This document shows positions 52,400 to 60,318 of a stretch of DNA of 64,000 nucleotides, piece after piece. How positions within the stretch are numbered: position 1 is the first letter of the stretch; each line of letters starts with the position of its first letter. The notes under the pieces are model-generated. The model saw only the letters and a program-made list of their open reading frames with translations, was not told where the DNA came from and did not search any database. The stretch comes from Cytobacillus oceanisediminis. GTDB lineage: Bacteria > Bacillota > Bacilli > Bacillales > Cytobacillaceae. Where the stretch lies: assembly GCF_022811925.1 (NCBI RefSeq), contig NZ_CP065511.1, positions 5,023,001 to 5,087,000 of the forward strand, given 5' to 3'. The position numbers and the translations under genes are program-made.

Positions 52400-53392
52400 C
52401 TATTCCAGATCTTTAATTTGCTGATAGTCTGGTTTCGGTAAATATACTCTACCTTTTTTTGAACCGGAAGTCGGCAGTTTACTTGCTGAGAGAAGTTTTT
52501 TTGCTATATCTCCTGAAGAAATGTGAAAAAAACTGCAGATTTGTCCATTATTCAATGGAGAATCATTGTTTAGGAGGAATAAGTCCATAAGGGCTGGAAT
52601 GTGAGCATTCTTATCTTTGGTTTGGCAATTAGTGCAAAACCATGTTCCATAATGGCGTTTCATTGGATAAAAAGAGCAAACTTTGCAGATAACCCCTGTT
52701 TGTATATCAGATTTTGAGATTTCATAATGTTTTAGGATATCAAAATTTTTTTGGGTATGTTCTTTTAGAAGAGAGCGGGAGATTTTCTTCATATCTTTTG
52801 GAGATAGGACTTCTTTTTTATGGGCGGACTTTATTTTCTCAATACTTTTCAGAAGGAATTGAACATGAAGAACTCTTTGGAGCATTTTCGCGTGGCCTGG
52901 AGCGGTTTTAAGAATGGTAGAGGGTTTGCTGATGATGATGAAAAACTCAATCGGGATATTGATATTGCATTTCAATAGCCATTTTTTCATTTCAGAACAT
53001 TGTACTCTGGCTTGCTCTATCGGATTTGGATAGCCTTTGACTTCACCCTTGCTATTTGTTTGGATTAGTTGATTGAAGTCAGGATCGAAATATAAGGTTC
53101 CGCCATAGTTTTTCACTTCTAAAATTAATGCAAATGCTGAATTTAAGATAAGCGTGTCAATCTGGAAAAAATGTTTTCCGCTTGAGAGACGAAGATCATG
53201 GAAGATTAAGAACTCTTTTTCCGGCAGTTTGCTTAAGTGGAAGTCAATTGCCTGCTCACCTTTATAACCTGCTAATCTCCTGGTTTGATCTGATTCGATA
53301 ACTAACCGCTTTGGATGATTTTTCGCAATTCTCTTCAGCAATGCGTGATTTTTTTGTATTCGGATGGGTATAAATCGTTCTTTTTCAATCAA
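52400..53392 (-). CDS. NERD (nuclease-related) domain protein, probable TTG start
   Basis: A 330-residue protein. The NERD domain (about 40-155) shows GEQAIDFHLSKL, FHDLRLSSGKHFFQIDTLIL and LEVKNYGGTLYF, where Asp and ExK form the PD-(D/E)xK-like nuclease core. The C-terminal part has a CxxC...CxxC zinc ribbon (VCKVCSF near 240, WFCTNCQ near 255) and a small winged-helix-like tail. Biological role unknown; DNA cutting is inferred from the fold. The best start is TTG at 53392, 8 nt from AAGGGG; a GTG at 53401 overlaps that site. Confidence 0.78.
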   Translation of the reverse strand: MIEKERFIPIRIQKNHALLKRIAKNHPKRLVIESDQTRRLAGYKGEQAIDFHLSKLPEKEFLIFHDLRLSSGKHFFQIDTLILNSAFALILEVKNYGGTLYFDPDFNQLIQTNSKGEVKGYPNPIEQARVQCSEMKKWLLKCNINIPIEFFIIISKPSTILKTAPGHAKMLQRVLHVQFLLKSIEKIKSAHKKEVLSPKDMKKISRSLLKEHTQKNFDILKHYEISKSDIQTGVICKVCSFYPMKRHYGTWFCTNCQTKDKNAHIPALMDLFLLNNDSPLNNGQICSFFHISSGDIAKKLLSASKLPTSGSKKGRVYLPKPDYQQIKDLE

Positions 53393-53483
53393 AAGCAGCA
53401 CCCCTTTTTAAATTTAAAGATAGAATTCGTTTGCGGATGCAAATTTTCCTGCTTTCTTGATTCATTTTCATTGTCGAAAAGAT

Positions 53484-53606
53484 ATATCAGTCACTTTGCC
53501 AGGTTTATCGGTCAAAATTTTAATTTATCGGTTACTTTCTTGATATATCGGTCAGTTTTCCGTTTTATCGGTCAGTTTTACAATATATCGGTTAGTCCGC
53601 GCCAGA
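53484..53606. repeat. six-unit array with 20-21-nt period
   Basis: The element TATATCGGTCAGTTT recurs with its ATC at 53486, 53507, 53527, 53547, 53567 and 53587, spacings 21, 20, 20, 20 and 20. It fills the gap between the SEC-C gene and the NERD gene. A shorter relative lies on the other side of the SEC-C gene. Confidence 0.75.
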
Positions 53607-53619
53607 TCGACATTCACGC

Positions 53620-53650
53620 AAAATAAAAATAGAGAGCAAAAATGCTCTCC
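53620..53650 (-). terminator. terminator of the SEC-C gene
   Basis: GAGAGC and GCTCTC form a short perfect stem with a 6-nt A-rich loop and TATTTTTATTTT on the minus strand. The array starts just beyond it. Confidence 0.6.
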
Positions 53651-53653
53651 GTT

Positions 53654-54709
53654 TTATGAATTCGACGATTCAATCAGTTCACTAATGGTTTTCTCAACTG
53701 CGTCATAAATTTCACCATAATAAGTAGAGACACGGTTCGCATTGATGCCGTATATCTCTCCGAATTCCTTCTGAGTGAGATTTTCCTTTGTTGGCGCTAT
53801 TGTGCTCACAAGGTATCGGAGACCCGCAACATAGTTATCAGGCTTTTTGACCTGTTTGCCGGTTTTCGTCAGATACTCCATCCAGAGTGAGATCCCCATG
53901 CCGATCAGCCATGGTTCTTCCCCAGCTTTGATCATGTCGACACGGAACATATCCGCAACCAGCTCTGCACCCTTGCTTGGCCAATCGAAATTATCAATAG
54001 TTGGCACTGCTAATGATTTGGGTGTGTCATTCATGAGGTCAACAAAGTATTCAGCCAGGTATTCTTCAGGATCATCGTATTTTGCATCTTCGAAGGAATA
54101 CTGAATATAGTCTGAAAACTGCGCAGCATTTTCTCCTGGCAGATCGAAAATGGCCGGAAACGCTACATACTCTTCCCCATAAGGAAGAAGCATGGCAAAG
54201 GCAAAGTTTCCTTCATTAACCTCCATATTACCAAATAGGGAGATATGGTAAACCTTCCCGGTCAGGCAATCTTTAATGGCTGCTTTATCTTCAGTCACTT
54301 CGGTCAGTATTCCAGCTGCCGCTTTGCTGTCTTCCCACGATTTTAAAATGTTTTTTAAGCGCGGACGAGCAACGGCCGGTAATTTCGCATGAATGAACTC
54401 ATCCATAATGGAGTCCATATCTTCCAGCGTTCCAAAAAGAATGTACCAAAAAGAGTGCACAAATTCATAGAACTCTTTTTCCTCTGGTTCAATGTCTTCA
54501 AGGATATCCAGAAGATCCATGAAATCTTCTTTCATGTCATCTGCAAAATGAGTAAGCGCATAGGCCCTTACTTCCTTTTGAAGCTCAAGAACTTCGTGAT
54601 TTAAAACATCCTTAATTGAAACAGCATCTTTGCTGCCGCAGCACTTTTTATATTTTTTTCCGCTCCCGCATGGGCACGGTTCGTTTCTGCTTACTTTTAC
54701 TGTTGACAT
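53654..54709 (-). CDS. SEC-C motif protein
   Basis: A 351-residue cytosolic protein. The N-terminus carries a SEC-C zinc motif ([17 protein letters not shown], about 10-26), near-identical to the C-terminal motif of the SecA encoded 1.5 kb away. The rest is a helical, acidic domain of unknown function, with a helix-turn-helix-like segment near the C-terminus ([20 protein letters not shown] near 312). A role in protein quality control or SecA/ribosome contact can be guessed from the motif only. The ATG at 54709 follows AGGAGA. The gene is flanked on both sides by TATCGGTCA repeats. Confidence 0.78.
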   Translation of the reverse strand: MSTVKVSRNEPCPCGSGKKYKKCCGSKDAVSIKDVLNHEVLELQKEVRAYALTHFADDMKEDFMDLLDILEDIEPEEKEFYEFVHSFWYILFGTLEDMDSIMDEFIHAKLPAVARPRLKNILKSWEDSKAAAGILTEVTEDKAAIKDCLTGKVYHISLFGNMEVNEGNFAFAMLLPYGEEYVAFPAIFDLPGENAAQFSDYIQYSFEDAKYDDPEEYLAEYFVDLMNDTPKSLAVPTIDNFDWPSKGAELVADMFRVDMIKAGEEPWLIGMGISLWMEYLTKTGKQVKKPDNYVAGLRYLVSTIAPTKENLTQKEFGEIYGINANRVSTYYGEIYDAVEKTISELIESSNS

Positions 54710-54848
54710 CTTATAAATCTCTCCTACCAAATTCGTTTAACTCTATTATCCTAACATTTATCAGCAGTTTAGGCATTAATCAAGCGGATTTTAACATTGG
54801 GCAGGTTAAGGAAGCTGAAATTGCGTGCTTTTTTGAATTGGGTTAGCT

Positions 54849-54885
54849 GATTTCGGTCACTTCATCAGTTTTATCGGTCAGTTCG
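54849..54885. repeat. short array of the TATCGGTCA repeat
   Basis: Two copies of TTCGGTCA/ATCGGTCA 21 nt apart (C at 54854 and 54875) and a weaker TATCAG at 54891. Same element as 53484-53606, on the other side of the SEC-C gene. Confidence 0.5.
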
Positions 54886-54915
54886 CGTACTATCAGCTTC
54901 CTGCGGTCTCATAGA

Positions 54916-54956
54916 AAAAAAAAACGGATAGCCCAATCCCCTCTCCGTTTTTTTCG
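54916..54956 (-). terminator. terminator of the chromate transporter genes
   Basis: AAAAACGGA and TCCGTTTTT arms with a long loop; on the minus strand a run of more than nine T follows. Confidence 0.65.
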
Positions 54957-54961
54957 TTTAT

Positions 54962-55492
54962 TTAACCTAAAACAAGCCCCCCGTAAACGAGCGCTCCTGC
55001 GATAACATAAGCCGGATGAACTTTAAGCCTTTCCATTAGGAAAAAGCTAAGCAGTCCGATGAAAAGTGTCTGCCATATTCCGACGCCTTCATAAGCTGAG
55101 AAAAAGAAATCATACGTCATGATGCCAAGCAATACGGCGATGACTGGGCGGATATAGGTAGTCATCCGCTTGACGCGCGGTGATTCCTTATACTTCATAA
55201 GAAATCCGAGCAGTGTAATCATCAGTATCAGTGATGGAGCTACGGTTGCAAATACCCCCACGATTGCTCCGAGGATTCCTCCCTGTTCATAGCCAATATA
55301 GCCGGCCATTTTCGTTGCAATCGGGCCGGGCAGCGCATTGCCCATTGCCAGCATTTCACTGAATTCGTTTGTTGTGAGCCATCCATAATGATCGACCACT
55401 TCATTCTCAACTAACGGAATGGATGCTGGTCCCCCGCCGTATCCAAGAATCCCCGGAATGAAGAATGCCAAGAATATCTGAGCGTAGATCAT
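54962..55492 (-). CDS. chromate transporter subunit (YwrA-like)
   Basis: A 176-residue half-size CHR-family membrane protein with about six segments. The CHR signature FFIPGILGYGGGPASIPLVENEVV lies at the N-terminus and GNALPGPIATKMAGYIGY near 50. Paired with the next gene, it forms a two-subunit exporter for chromate or a similar oxyanion, as YwrA/YwrB do in B. subtilis. It overlaps the partner gene by 4 nt (ATGA). Confidence 0.88.
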   Translation of the reverse strand: MIYAQIFLAFFIPGILGYGGGPASIPLVENEVVDHYGWLTTNEFSEMLAMGNALPGPIATKMAGYIGYEQGGILGAIVGVFATVAPSLILMITLLGFLMKYKESPRVKRMTTYIRPVIAVLLGIMTYDFFFSAYEGVGIWQTLFIGLLSFFLMERLKVHPAYVIAGALVYGGLVLG

Positions 55493-56064
55493 GCGAGATT
55501 CCTCTCCTTTTTCGCTTCGTTTTTTTCAGATTTATCCTTTTTCAGGAGAGCGGCTGCCAGCAAAACAAAAATGATGATAGCCGGATGGATATTCACAAAT
55601 TCCAGAAGTACCAGGCTTGCCGCAACAAAAAGCAATGTCCAGCCCCAGCCGAGTGATGATTTCGTAGACTTTTTAACGAAGTCCCAAGTCAATGTTGCCA
55701 GCATCACTGCCACAACTGGAATAACTGCCTGGGTCATGCCTGTTACCCAAGGCTGGTCTTTAAATGTATTTAACGCTGTAAGAAGAATAATCATAATAAC
55801 AATAGTTGGAACCATCGTTGCCACTAACGCATTAACCATGCCCAGAATGCCGCCAACACGATAGCCGATATAGCCGGCCATTTTTGTTGCAATCGGGCCA
55901 GGGAGTGCGTTGCCCAGCGCAAGAACATCACCGAATTCATCCGTATCCATCCATTTATATTTATCAACAACTTCTTTATGGACAAGCGGAATGGATGACG
56001 GGCCGCCTCCATATCCCAGAATGCCCACTCGGAAAAAAGCCATAAAGATGTCAGCCTGCTTCAT
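55489..56064 (-). CDS. chromate transporter subunit (YwrB-like)
   Basis: A 191-residue CHR half-transporter paralogous to its downstream neighbour: FFRVGILGYGGGPSSIPLVHKEVV and GNALPGPIATKMAGYIGYRVGG. The ATG at 56064 (MKQADIFMAFF) has AGGTGAT upstream; an in-frame ATG at 56109 has none. The two genes and the gamma-glutamyltransferase upstream match the ywr gene group of B. subtilis, except that the AsnC-type ywrC regulator is absent. Confidence 0.88.
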   Translation of the reverse strand: MKQADIFMAFFRVGILGYGGGPSSIPLVHKEVVDKYKWMDTDEFGDVLALGNALPGPIATKMAGYIGYRVGGILGMVNALVATMVPTIVIMIILLTALNTFKDQPWVTGMTQAVIPVVAVMLATLTWDFVKKSTKSSLGWGWTLLFVAASLVLLEFVNIHPAIIIFVLLAAALLKKDKSEKNEAKKERNLA

Positions 56065-56201
56065 GATGCCATCACCTCTTTTCAATTTAAACGTACTCCA
56101 CTCTGGCAAAAGCAGGTGAAGGAGCGGCCATTTTTTCCGCTCCTCAGTACCTTTTATATGGTTATTTTACTCTTATATGCGTGCTGCTTCCTCATTTTTT
56201 A

Positions 56202-57812
56202 TTACCAGGCGGCGATTGATCCGTCTGTGCGTGCTTCCGTTCCGCCCATAAGCACGCCTGTTTTTGGGTCTCGCCAGATAATCTGACCGCGGCCGAATCC
56301 GCCGGTATCAACAGTTACCTCGATTTGATGGCCTTTGCGCACCAAAGCCTGGGCAATATGATTAGGGAAGTGCGGCTCCACCTGGACCTTTTTTCCTTCA
56401 ATCCATTGCCATCTTGGCGCATCAAGGGCTGCCTGCGGATTCAAATGGAAATCCACTGTATTCATGACCACTTGCATATGCCCCTGCGGCTGCATATAGC
56501 CTCCCATCACACCGAACGGTCCAACTGCTTTGCCGTCTTTTGTCAGGAATCCTGGGATAATTGTGTGGTATGTTTTCTTGCCGGGCTTCAGTGCATTATG
56601 GTGCTCCGGATCAAGAGAGAAGTCGTGCCCGCGATTCTGAAGGGCAATTCCTGTTCCAGGAACGACGAGACCAGATCCAAAGCCCATATAGTTGCTTTGG
56701 ATGAAGGAAACCATATTGCCTTCGCTGTCGGCTGTCGCCAGATAAACAGTACCTCCGCGCGGCAGCTGGTAAGGCTCAGGTGTCAGAGCTTCGCCCGCAA
56801 TCTCGCTGCGGCGGGATTCGCCGTACTCCTCCGAGAGCAATTCTTCAACTGTCACTCTCATTTCCGCAGGATCCGTAATAAATGCCTTGCCATCAGTAAA
56901 AGCTAACTTCATCGCTTCAATTTGTTTGTGATATGTATCCACCGTGTCTTTATCGCGGAATTCAAAGCCTTTTGCGATATTTAAGCCTAAAAGAGCGACT
57001 AGACCCTGGCCATTCGGCGGGATTTCCCAGACATCATATCCGCGGTAATGAACTTTGATGGGGTCAACCCATTCCGCCTTGTAATCTGCGAGGTCTTCTT
57101 TGGATAGAAATGCATTGTATTTTTTTGAAAAAGCATCGATTTTTTCAGCAATTTCCCCGCGGTAAAAGCTTTCGCCGTCTGTTTCGCCAATTCCTCTTAA
57201 AGTGGCAGCATGCCCTTCAGAGCGCCAGATCTCGCCAATTTCAGGAGCCTTTCCATCCGGAGCAAAGGTTTCAAACCAATGCTGGAATTCGTCATCCGCC
57301 AGACTCTGCTTAAACTTTTTATAAGCATACTGCCAGTACTTGCCGAGTATCGGTGTTAAAGGATATCCTTTTTCAGCGTAATCAATTGCGGGCTGAAGGA
57401 CATCTTTTAACGGAAGTCTGCCGAAACGTTTGGAAAGCTCAGCCCACGCAGATGGAGCACCAGGCACCGTAACCGGCATCCAGCCGTGCGTTGGCATTTT
57501 TTCGATGCCTCTTTCCTTTAATGCTTCTATGGAAATGGACTTGGGAGCAGGGCCGCTTGCATTCAATCCATGCAGTTCCCCTTTCGTCCAGACGAGTGCA
57601 AATGCATCGCCGCCGATTCCGTTTGATGTTGGTTCAACCACGGTAAGAGCAGCTGCTGTGGCAATCGCTGCATCAATGGCATTCCCGCCTTTTTTCATCA
57701 TATCTAATCCAGCCTGTGCTGCAAGCGGCTGGGAAGTAGCCACCATGCCGTTATTCGCCATGACGGTCGTTCTCTGTGATGTGTATGGGTGGTTGTGGAA
57801 ATCAATGTTCAT
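56202..57812 (-). CDS. ywrD: gamma-glutamyltransferase family protein YwrD
   Basis: A 536-residue Ntn-hydrolase precursor. The large-subunit region has GGNAIDAAIATAAALTVVEPTSNGIGG near 42 and PPNGQGLVALLGLN near 262. The autocleavage/catalytic Thr is in LPRGGTVYLATADSEGN near 352, and GFGSGLVVPGTGIALQNRG near 377 belongs to the active site. There is no signal peptide, so it is cytosolic like B. subtilis YwrD rather than the secreted Ggt. The physiological substrate is unknown. The ATG at 57812 is 5 nt from GAGGTGA; an upstream GTG at 57821 overlaps that site. Confidence 0.9.
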   Translation of the reverse strand: MNIDFHNHPYTSQRTTVMANNGMVATSQPLAAQAGLDMMKKGGNAIDAAIATAAALTVVEPTSNGIGGDAFALVWTKGELHGLNASGPAPKSISIEALKERGIEKMPTHGWMPVTVPGAPSAWAELSKRFGRLPLKDVLQPAIDYAEKGYPLTPILGKYWQYAYKKFKQSLADDEFQHWFETFAPDGKAPEIGEIWRSEGHAATLRGIGETDGESFYRGEIAEKIDAFSKKYNAFLSKEDLADYKAEWVDPIKVHYRGYDVWEIPPNGQGLVALLGLNIAKGFEFRDKDTVDTYHKQIEAMKLAFTDGKAFITDPAEMRVTVEELLSEEYGESRRSEIAGEALTPEPYQLPRGGTVYLATADSEGNMVSFIQSNYMGFGSGLVVPGTGIALQNRGHDFSLDPEHHNALKPGKKTYHTIIPGFLTKDGKAVGPFGVMGGYMQPQGHMQVVMNTVDFHLNPQAALDAPRWQWIEGKKVQVEPHFPNHIAQALVRKGHQIEVTVDTGGFGRGQIIWRDPKTGVLMGGTEARTDGSIAAW

Positions 57813-57927
57813 GAAGTTCACCTCTGTAGTAAAGTGTTAAAATAGTTAATTCTGATTATAACAAATTATTTAAAAATTATGTTAGTGTTTATTTCGGAAA
57901 ACTAAATGAATGCAAAAATGAATCTTA

Positions 57928-57956
57928 TTGACAAAATCCGAAACATACCATATGAT
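57928..57956 (+). promoter_or_regulatory. promoter of the Mn riboswitch transcript
   Basis: TTGACA (57928-57933), a 17-nt spacer and TATGAT (57951-57956), a near-consensus housekeeping promoter. Transcription would start near 57963, just 5' of the aptamer. Confidence 0.85.
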
Positions 57957-57983
57957 TTACCTATAAATTGAATAGTTTCTCCT

Positions 57984-58075
57984 AAAGGGGAGTAGCTTTT
58001 ACAGCAGAGTCGTCATTACGGAGCAAATGCTCTCGGCTTTGTTGGCAATCTAAACAATTGTTAGCAAGACCTTTA
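57984..58075 (+). promoter_or_regulatory. yybP-ykoY manganese riboswitch
   Basis: All conserved blocks are present in order: AAAGGGGAGTAGC, AGTCGTCATTACGGAG, CTCGGCTTTGTTGGCA, TTAGCAAGACCTTTACC. P1 pairs AAAGG with CCTTT. Mn2+ binding holds P1 and frees the downstream region from termination, an ON switch. The usual targets are Mn exporters; none follows here. Confidence 0.93.
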
Positions 58076-58100
58076 CCAAATTCGGTAGAGGTTTTTATTT
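58068..58100 (+). terminator. riboswitch expression-platform terminator
   Basis: ACCTTTACC and GGTAGAGGT (one G-U) then TTTTTATTT. The 5' arm shares bases with the aptamer P1, so ligand binding and termination are mutually exclusive. Confidence 0.85.
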
Positions 58101-58102
58101 AT

Positions 58103-58135
58103 GGGCCTTTACCACCGCGGTAAAGGCCCTTTTTG
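58103..58135 (+). terminator. second, strong terminator after the Mn riboswitch
   Basis: GGGCCTTTACC and GGTAAAGGCCC form a perfect 11-bp stem with a 5-nt loop, followed by T5. It shares the CTTTACC segment with the first terminator but is not linked to P1, so it may end any transcript that passes the switch. Confidence 0.85.
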
Positions 58136-58296
58136 TATACAGGCCCGCACCGCCACACGTTTTACTTTATAAAATGGAGGAATAGGTAGAAGGAAAATTA
58201 CTTGAAACTTTATCATAATTAGCACGTAAAGAAGGAAACAGCAAAACTATGGTGTGAGCGAGCAGCTCCCCCCTATAAAAATTAGAGGAGAGATTT

Positions 58297-58689
58297 TTGT
58301 TGATTTTACGAAAATATATGTCAATGCTTGGAATTGGTTCTGCGAAAATTGATCTGCAGCTGCCAAAGCTTCAATATACGCCGGGAGAAAATGTGAGCGG
58401 AATCTTCCTGATTGAAGGAGGAACGATTGATCAGCAGATTAAGCGGATTGAGTGTGACCTGGTCATGGCGTCGCCTGACGAAGAAAAGGAGGAAGTGATC
58501 GGAACATCGACCATTCTGTCCACTAAAGTCATTGAATCAGAAGAGACCAACAAAATGGACTTTAACTTCCAATTGCCTGAAGACATTCCCTGCTCTGCAC
58601 CTGACCGGATTTTTCAATTTAAAACAAGGCTGATTTTTAACGAAGGCGTCAAAAGCGCCGACCTGGATAAAATCACGATTATCCGATAA
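58297..58689 (+). CDS. short SpoOM-family (arrestin-fold) protein, TTG start
   Basis: A 130-residue protein matching the N-terminal arrestin-like domain of sporulation-control protein Spo0M (LGIGSAKIDLQLPKLQYTPGENVSGIF, QIKRIECDLVMAS). Full-length Spo0M has about 250 residues, so only one domain is present; short family members exist. The TTG at 58297 (or the next TTG, 58300) follows GAGGAG. That ribosome binding site can pair with CTCCCCCC upstream. It lies 160 bp after two terminators, so it probably has its own promoter, although the Mn riboswitch points at it. Confidence 0.75.
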   Translation: MLILRKYMSMLGIGSAKIDLQLPKLQYTPGENVSGIFLIEGGTIDQQIKRIECDLVMASPDEEKEEVIGTSTILSTKVIESEETNKMDFNFQLPEDIPCSAPDRIFQFKTRLIFNEGVKSADLDKITIIR

Positions 58690-58723
58690 CCAATCCTAAG
58701 GAGGAAGAAACGAGTGTAACTAT

Positions 58724-58758
58724 CCCCTCTTAACCTATAAAAATTTTAATAAGAGGAG
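58724..58758 (+). other. hairpin between the SpoOM-like and DUF1232 genes
   Basis: ATCCCCTCTTA pairs with TAAGAGGAGAT (one mismatch) around an A/T-rich loop containing CTATAAAAATT. The same loop sequence and a GAGGAG arm occur at 58266-58292. It could regulate translation or mRNA ends. Confidence 0.4.
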
Positions 58759-58923
58759 ATTCATACCTAATTGAACACTTTGCAAAAGTGGCTAATTCTA
58801 TTTACTTTTTGAAGCATACTTGAAACAAGCTATCTATCAGCTGCCACACTTGAGGTGAAAAATCCGCCGCGTATTCAGGTGTCAGCTCCCATTCAACGAA
58901 TGAACTAGAAAAAGGTGAACTAA

Positions 58924-59202
58924 ATGAAGTTTCTCAAACGCATCAAATTTGTATTAAAATTTTGGAAGTTCCTGCCCTTCCTGAGGGATTACTTTCTCTC
59001 ACGGGAAGTATCAGCCGGCAAAAAGCTGTTCCCTGTTGCGGCCGGATTTCTTTATATCCTTCTGCCGCTCGACCTTGTGCCAGACTTCCTGTCGATCTTC
59101 GGATTTACGGATGATATTGTGATTACATCGTTTGTCCTTCAGCAGATGGTGAAGATGGCTCCGGAGTCATTGAAGGAAAAGTATAAGGTGCTGGAGGAAT
59201 GA
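58924..59202 (+). CDS. DUF1232 membrane protein (YkvA family)
   Basis: A 92-residue protein with a basic amphipathic N-terminus (MKFLKRIKFVLKFW) and the DUF1232 core YILLPLDLVPDFLSIFGFTDD near 42-62, which forms a membrane hairpin. Function unknown. RBS AAAAGGTGA. It may be co-transcribed with the SpoOM-like gene. Confidence 0.8.
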   Translation: MKFLKRIKFVLKFWKFLPFLRDYFLSREVSAGKKLFPVAAGFLYILLPLDLVPDFLSIFGFTDDIVITSFVLQQMVKMAPESLKEKYKVLEE

Positions 59203-59288
59203 ATGGATGACTGCTGCTGCCCGGACTGCGCTTAAGATTGAGAAACCTATTAAAAATTCAAAAACAGTTTGTTTAAAATAAATTCAGT

Positions 59289-59321
59289 CGAAACCCCCGT
59301 CCGCTAAATCGAACGGGGGTT
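59289..59321. terminator. bidirectional terminator, DUF1232 gene / glnL
   Basis: AAACCCCCGT and ACGGGGGTTT form a perfect 10-bp stem with a 13-nt loop. Confidence 0.8.
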
Positions 59322-59377
59322 TCTGGTTCATGTCGGCCACCCTGCTTCCAGAGCTTTTCCTGTTTCTGAAAGGGTCC

Positions 59378-60313
59378 TTAATGCGGCTCCAAATATAGAA
59401 TTTTTGCTTCAAAATAGAGAACTTGAATGAATTTTTTTGTATTGATTCGAGTTGGGGAGTGTGATGGTTTTGAATCATGCTTTAAATCTGTCATCTTTTG
59501 CCTGACACTTGTAAAATCAAAGAATTTGGACGCGTAGCTTTCAAACTTCAGGTTTGAAAAATCGGTAAGACCAAGTGAAGCCAAATGATTCAAGGAGTGG
59601 TAAATCGCTCTGCGCACCCGTTGTTCAGATGCTTTGATCTCTTTTTTTAATTCCTGCTCTGTCAGTGATGCGCCTAGTTTTTGTTTTGCAAGATTCAGAA
59701 AGATCTCTTTAAGGGGTGGAAATCCTTTTTCAAGCATATGATCCTGTTCATATTGATCTAAAAAATCAAGCATATCCAGTAAATCTTTACTCCCGTTTTC
59801 ACCCGCTATTCCCAGTTCGGACAAAAGAAACTGACCGGAAACTCTTATATTTTTTTTGTTATGCGGCAGGTCATGCTGCTCCTGAACCTGATCGAAAGAC
59901 AACACATTATGCAGTGATTTTTGAATATCTTGAATCGATCTTTCTAATCGTATACGTTCAATCACCTTCCTGATGACTGTAATGACCTCAATCCTGTTGA
60001 TCGGTTTTGTTATATAGTATTCAATGCCCAGTGCATAGGCTTCACCTATTAATTCTTTTGATTCCACTTGTGAAATCATGATCATTTTCCCCTTGAATGT
60101 CGGCTTAATTTGACGTATCGTCTCGATTCCGTCCCGAATCGGCATTAACAAATCAATTAATAAAATATCGACGTTTTTCAATGACAGCATCGGCCCATTC
60201 AGCAATGACCCGTCTTCAGCTTCCCCGGCTACCTCGCCAAGATCCTCATCTTCAATGATTTGGGAGAGTATTGATCGAACTGCTTCATCATCGTCTGTTA
60301 TATAAAAAAGCAT
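59378..60313 (-). CDS. glnL: response regulator GlnL
   Basis: A 311-residue regulator. The receiver domain (1-120) has FYITDDDEAVR (acidic pocket), phospho-Asp in LLIDLLMPIRDG near 58, and Lys in YITKPINR near 108. A coiled linker precedes a C-terminal winged-helix DNA-binding domain of the YcbB type (about 165-285, LTEQELKKEIKASEQRVRRAI). In B. subtilis GlnL responds to glutamine and activates glsA-glnT. The ATG at 60313 is 8 nt from AAGGG; a GTG at 60322 overlaps the glnK stop. Confidence 0.92.
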   Translation of the reverse strand: MLFYITDDDEAVRSILSQIIEDEDLGEVAGEAEDGSLLNGPMLSLKNVDILLIDLLMPIRDGIETIRQIKPTFKGKMIMISQVESKELIGEAYALGIEYYITKPINRIEVITVIRKVIERIRLERSIQDIQKSLHNVLSFDQVQEQHDLPHNKKNIRVSGQFLLSELGIAGENGSKDLLDMLDFLDQYEQDHMLEKGFPPLKEIFLNLAKQKLGASLTEQELKKEIKASEQRVRRAIYHSLNHLASLGLTDFSNLKFESYASKFFDFTSVRQKMTDLKHDSKPSHSPTRINTKKFIQVLYFEAKILYLEPH

Positions 60314-60318
60314 CACAA

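Noticed and set aside
53484..53606. CRISPR array
   Set aside because: The units follow one another at 20-21 nt with degenerate copies and no spacers of constant length. No cas genes are in the window.
56118..56144. Terminator after ywrD
   Set aside because: GGAGCGG and CCGCTCC pair, but no T tract follows on the minus strand, so read-through into the chromate transporter genes seems likely.
56325..56906. 193-codon plus-strand open frame opposite ywrD
   Set aside because: It is a shadow of the gamma-glutamyltransferase coding sequence and has no ribosome binding site.
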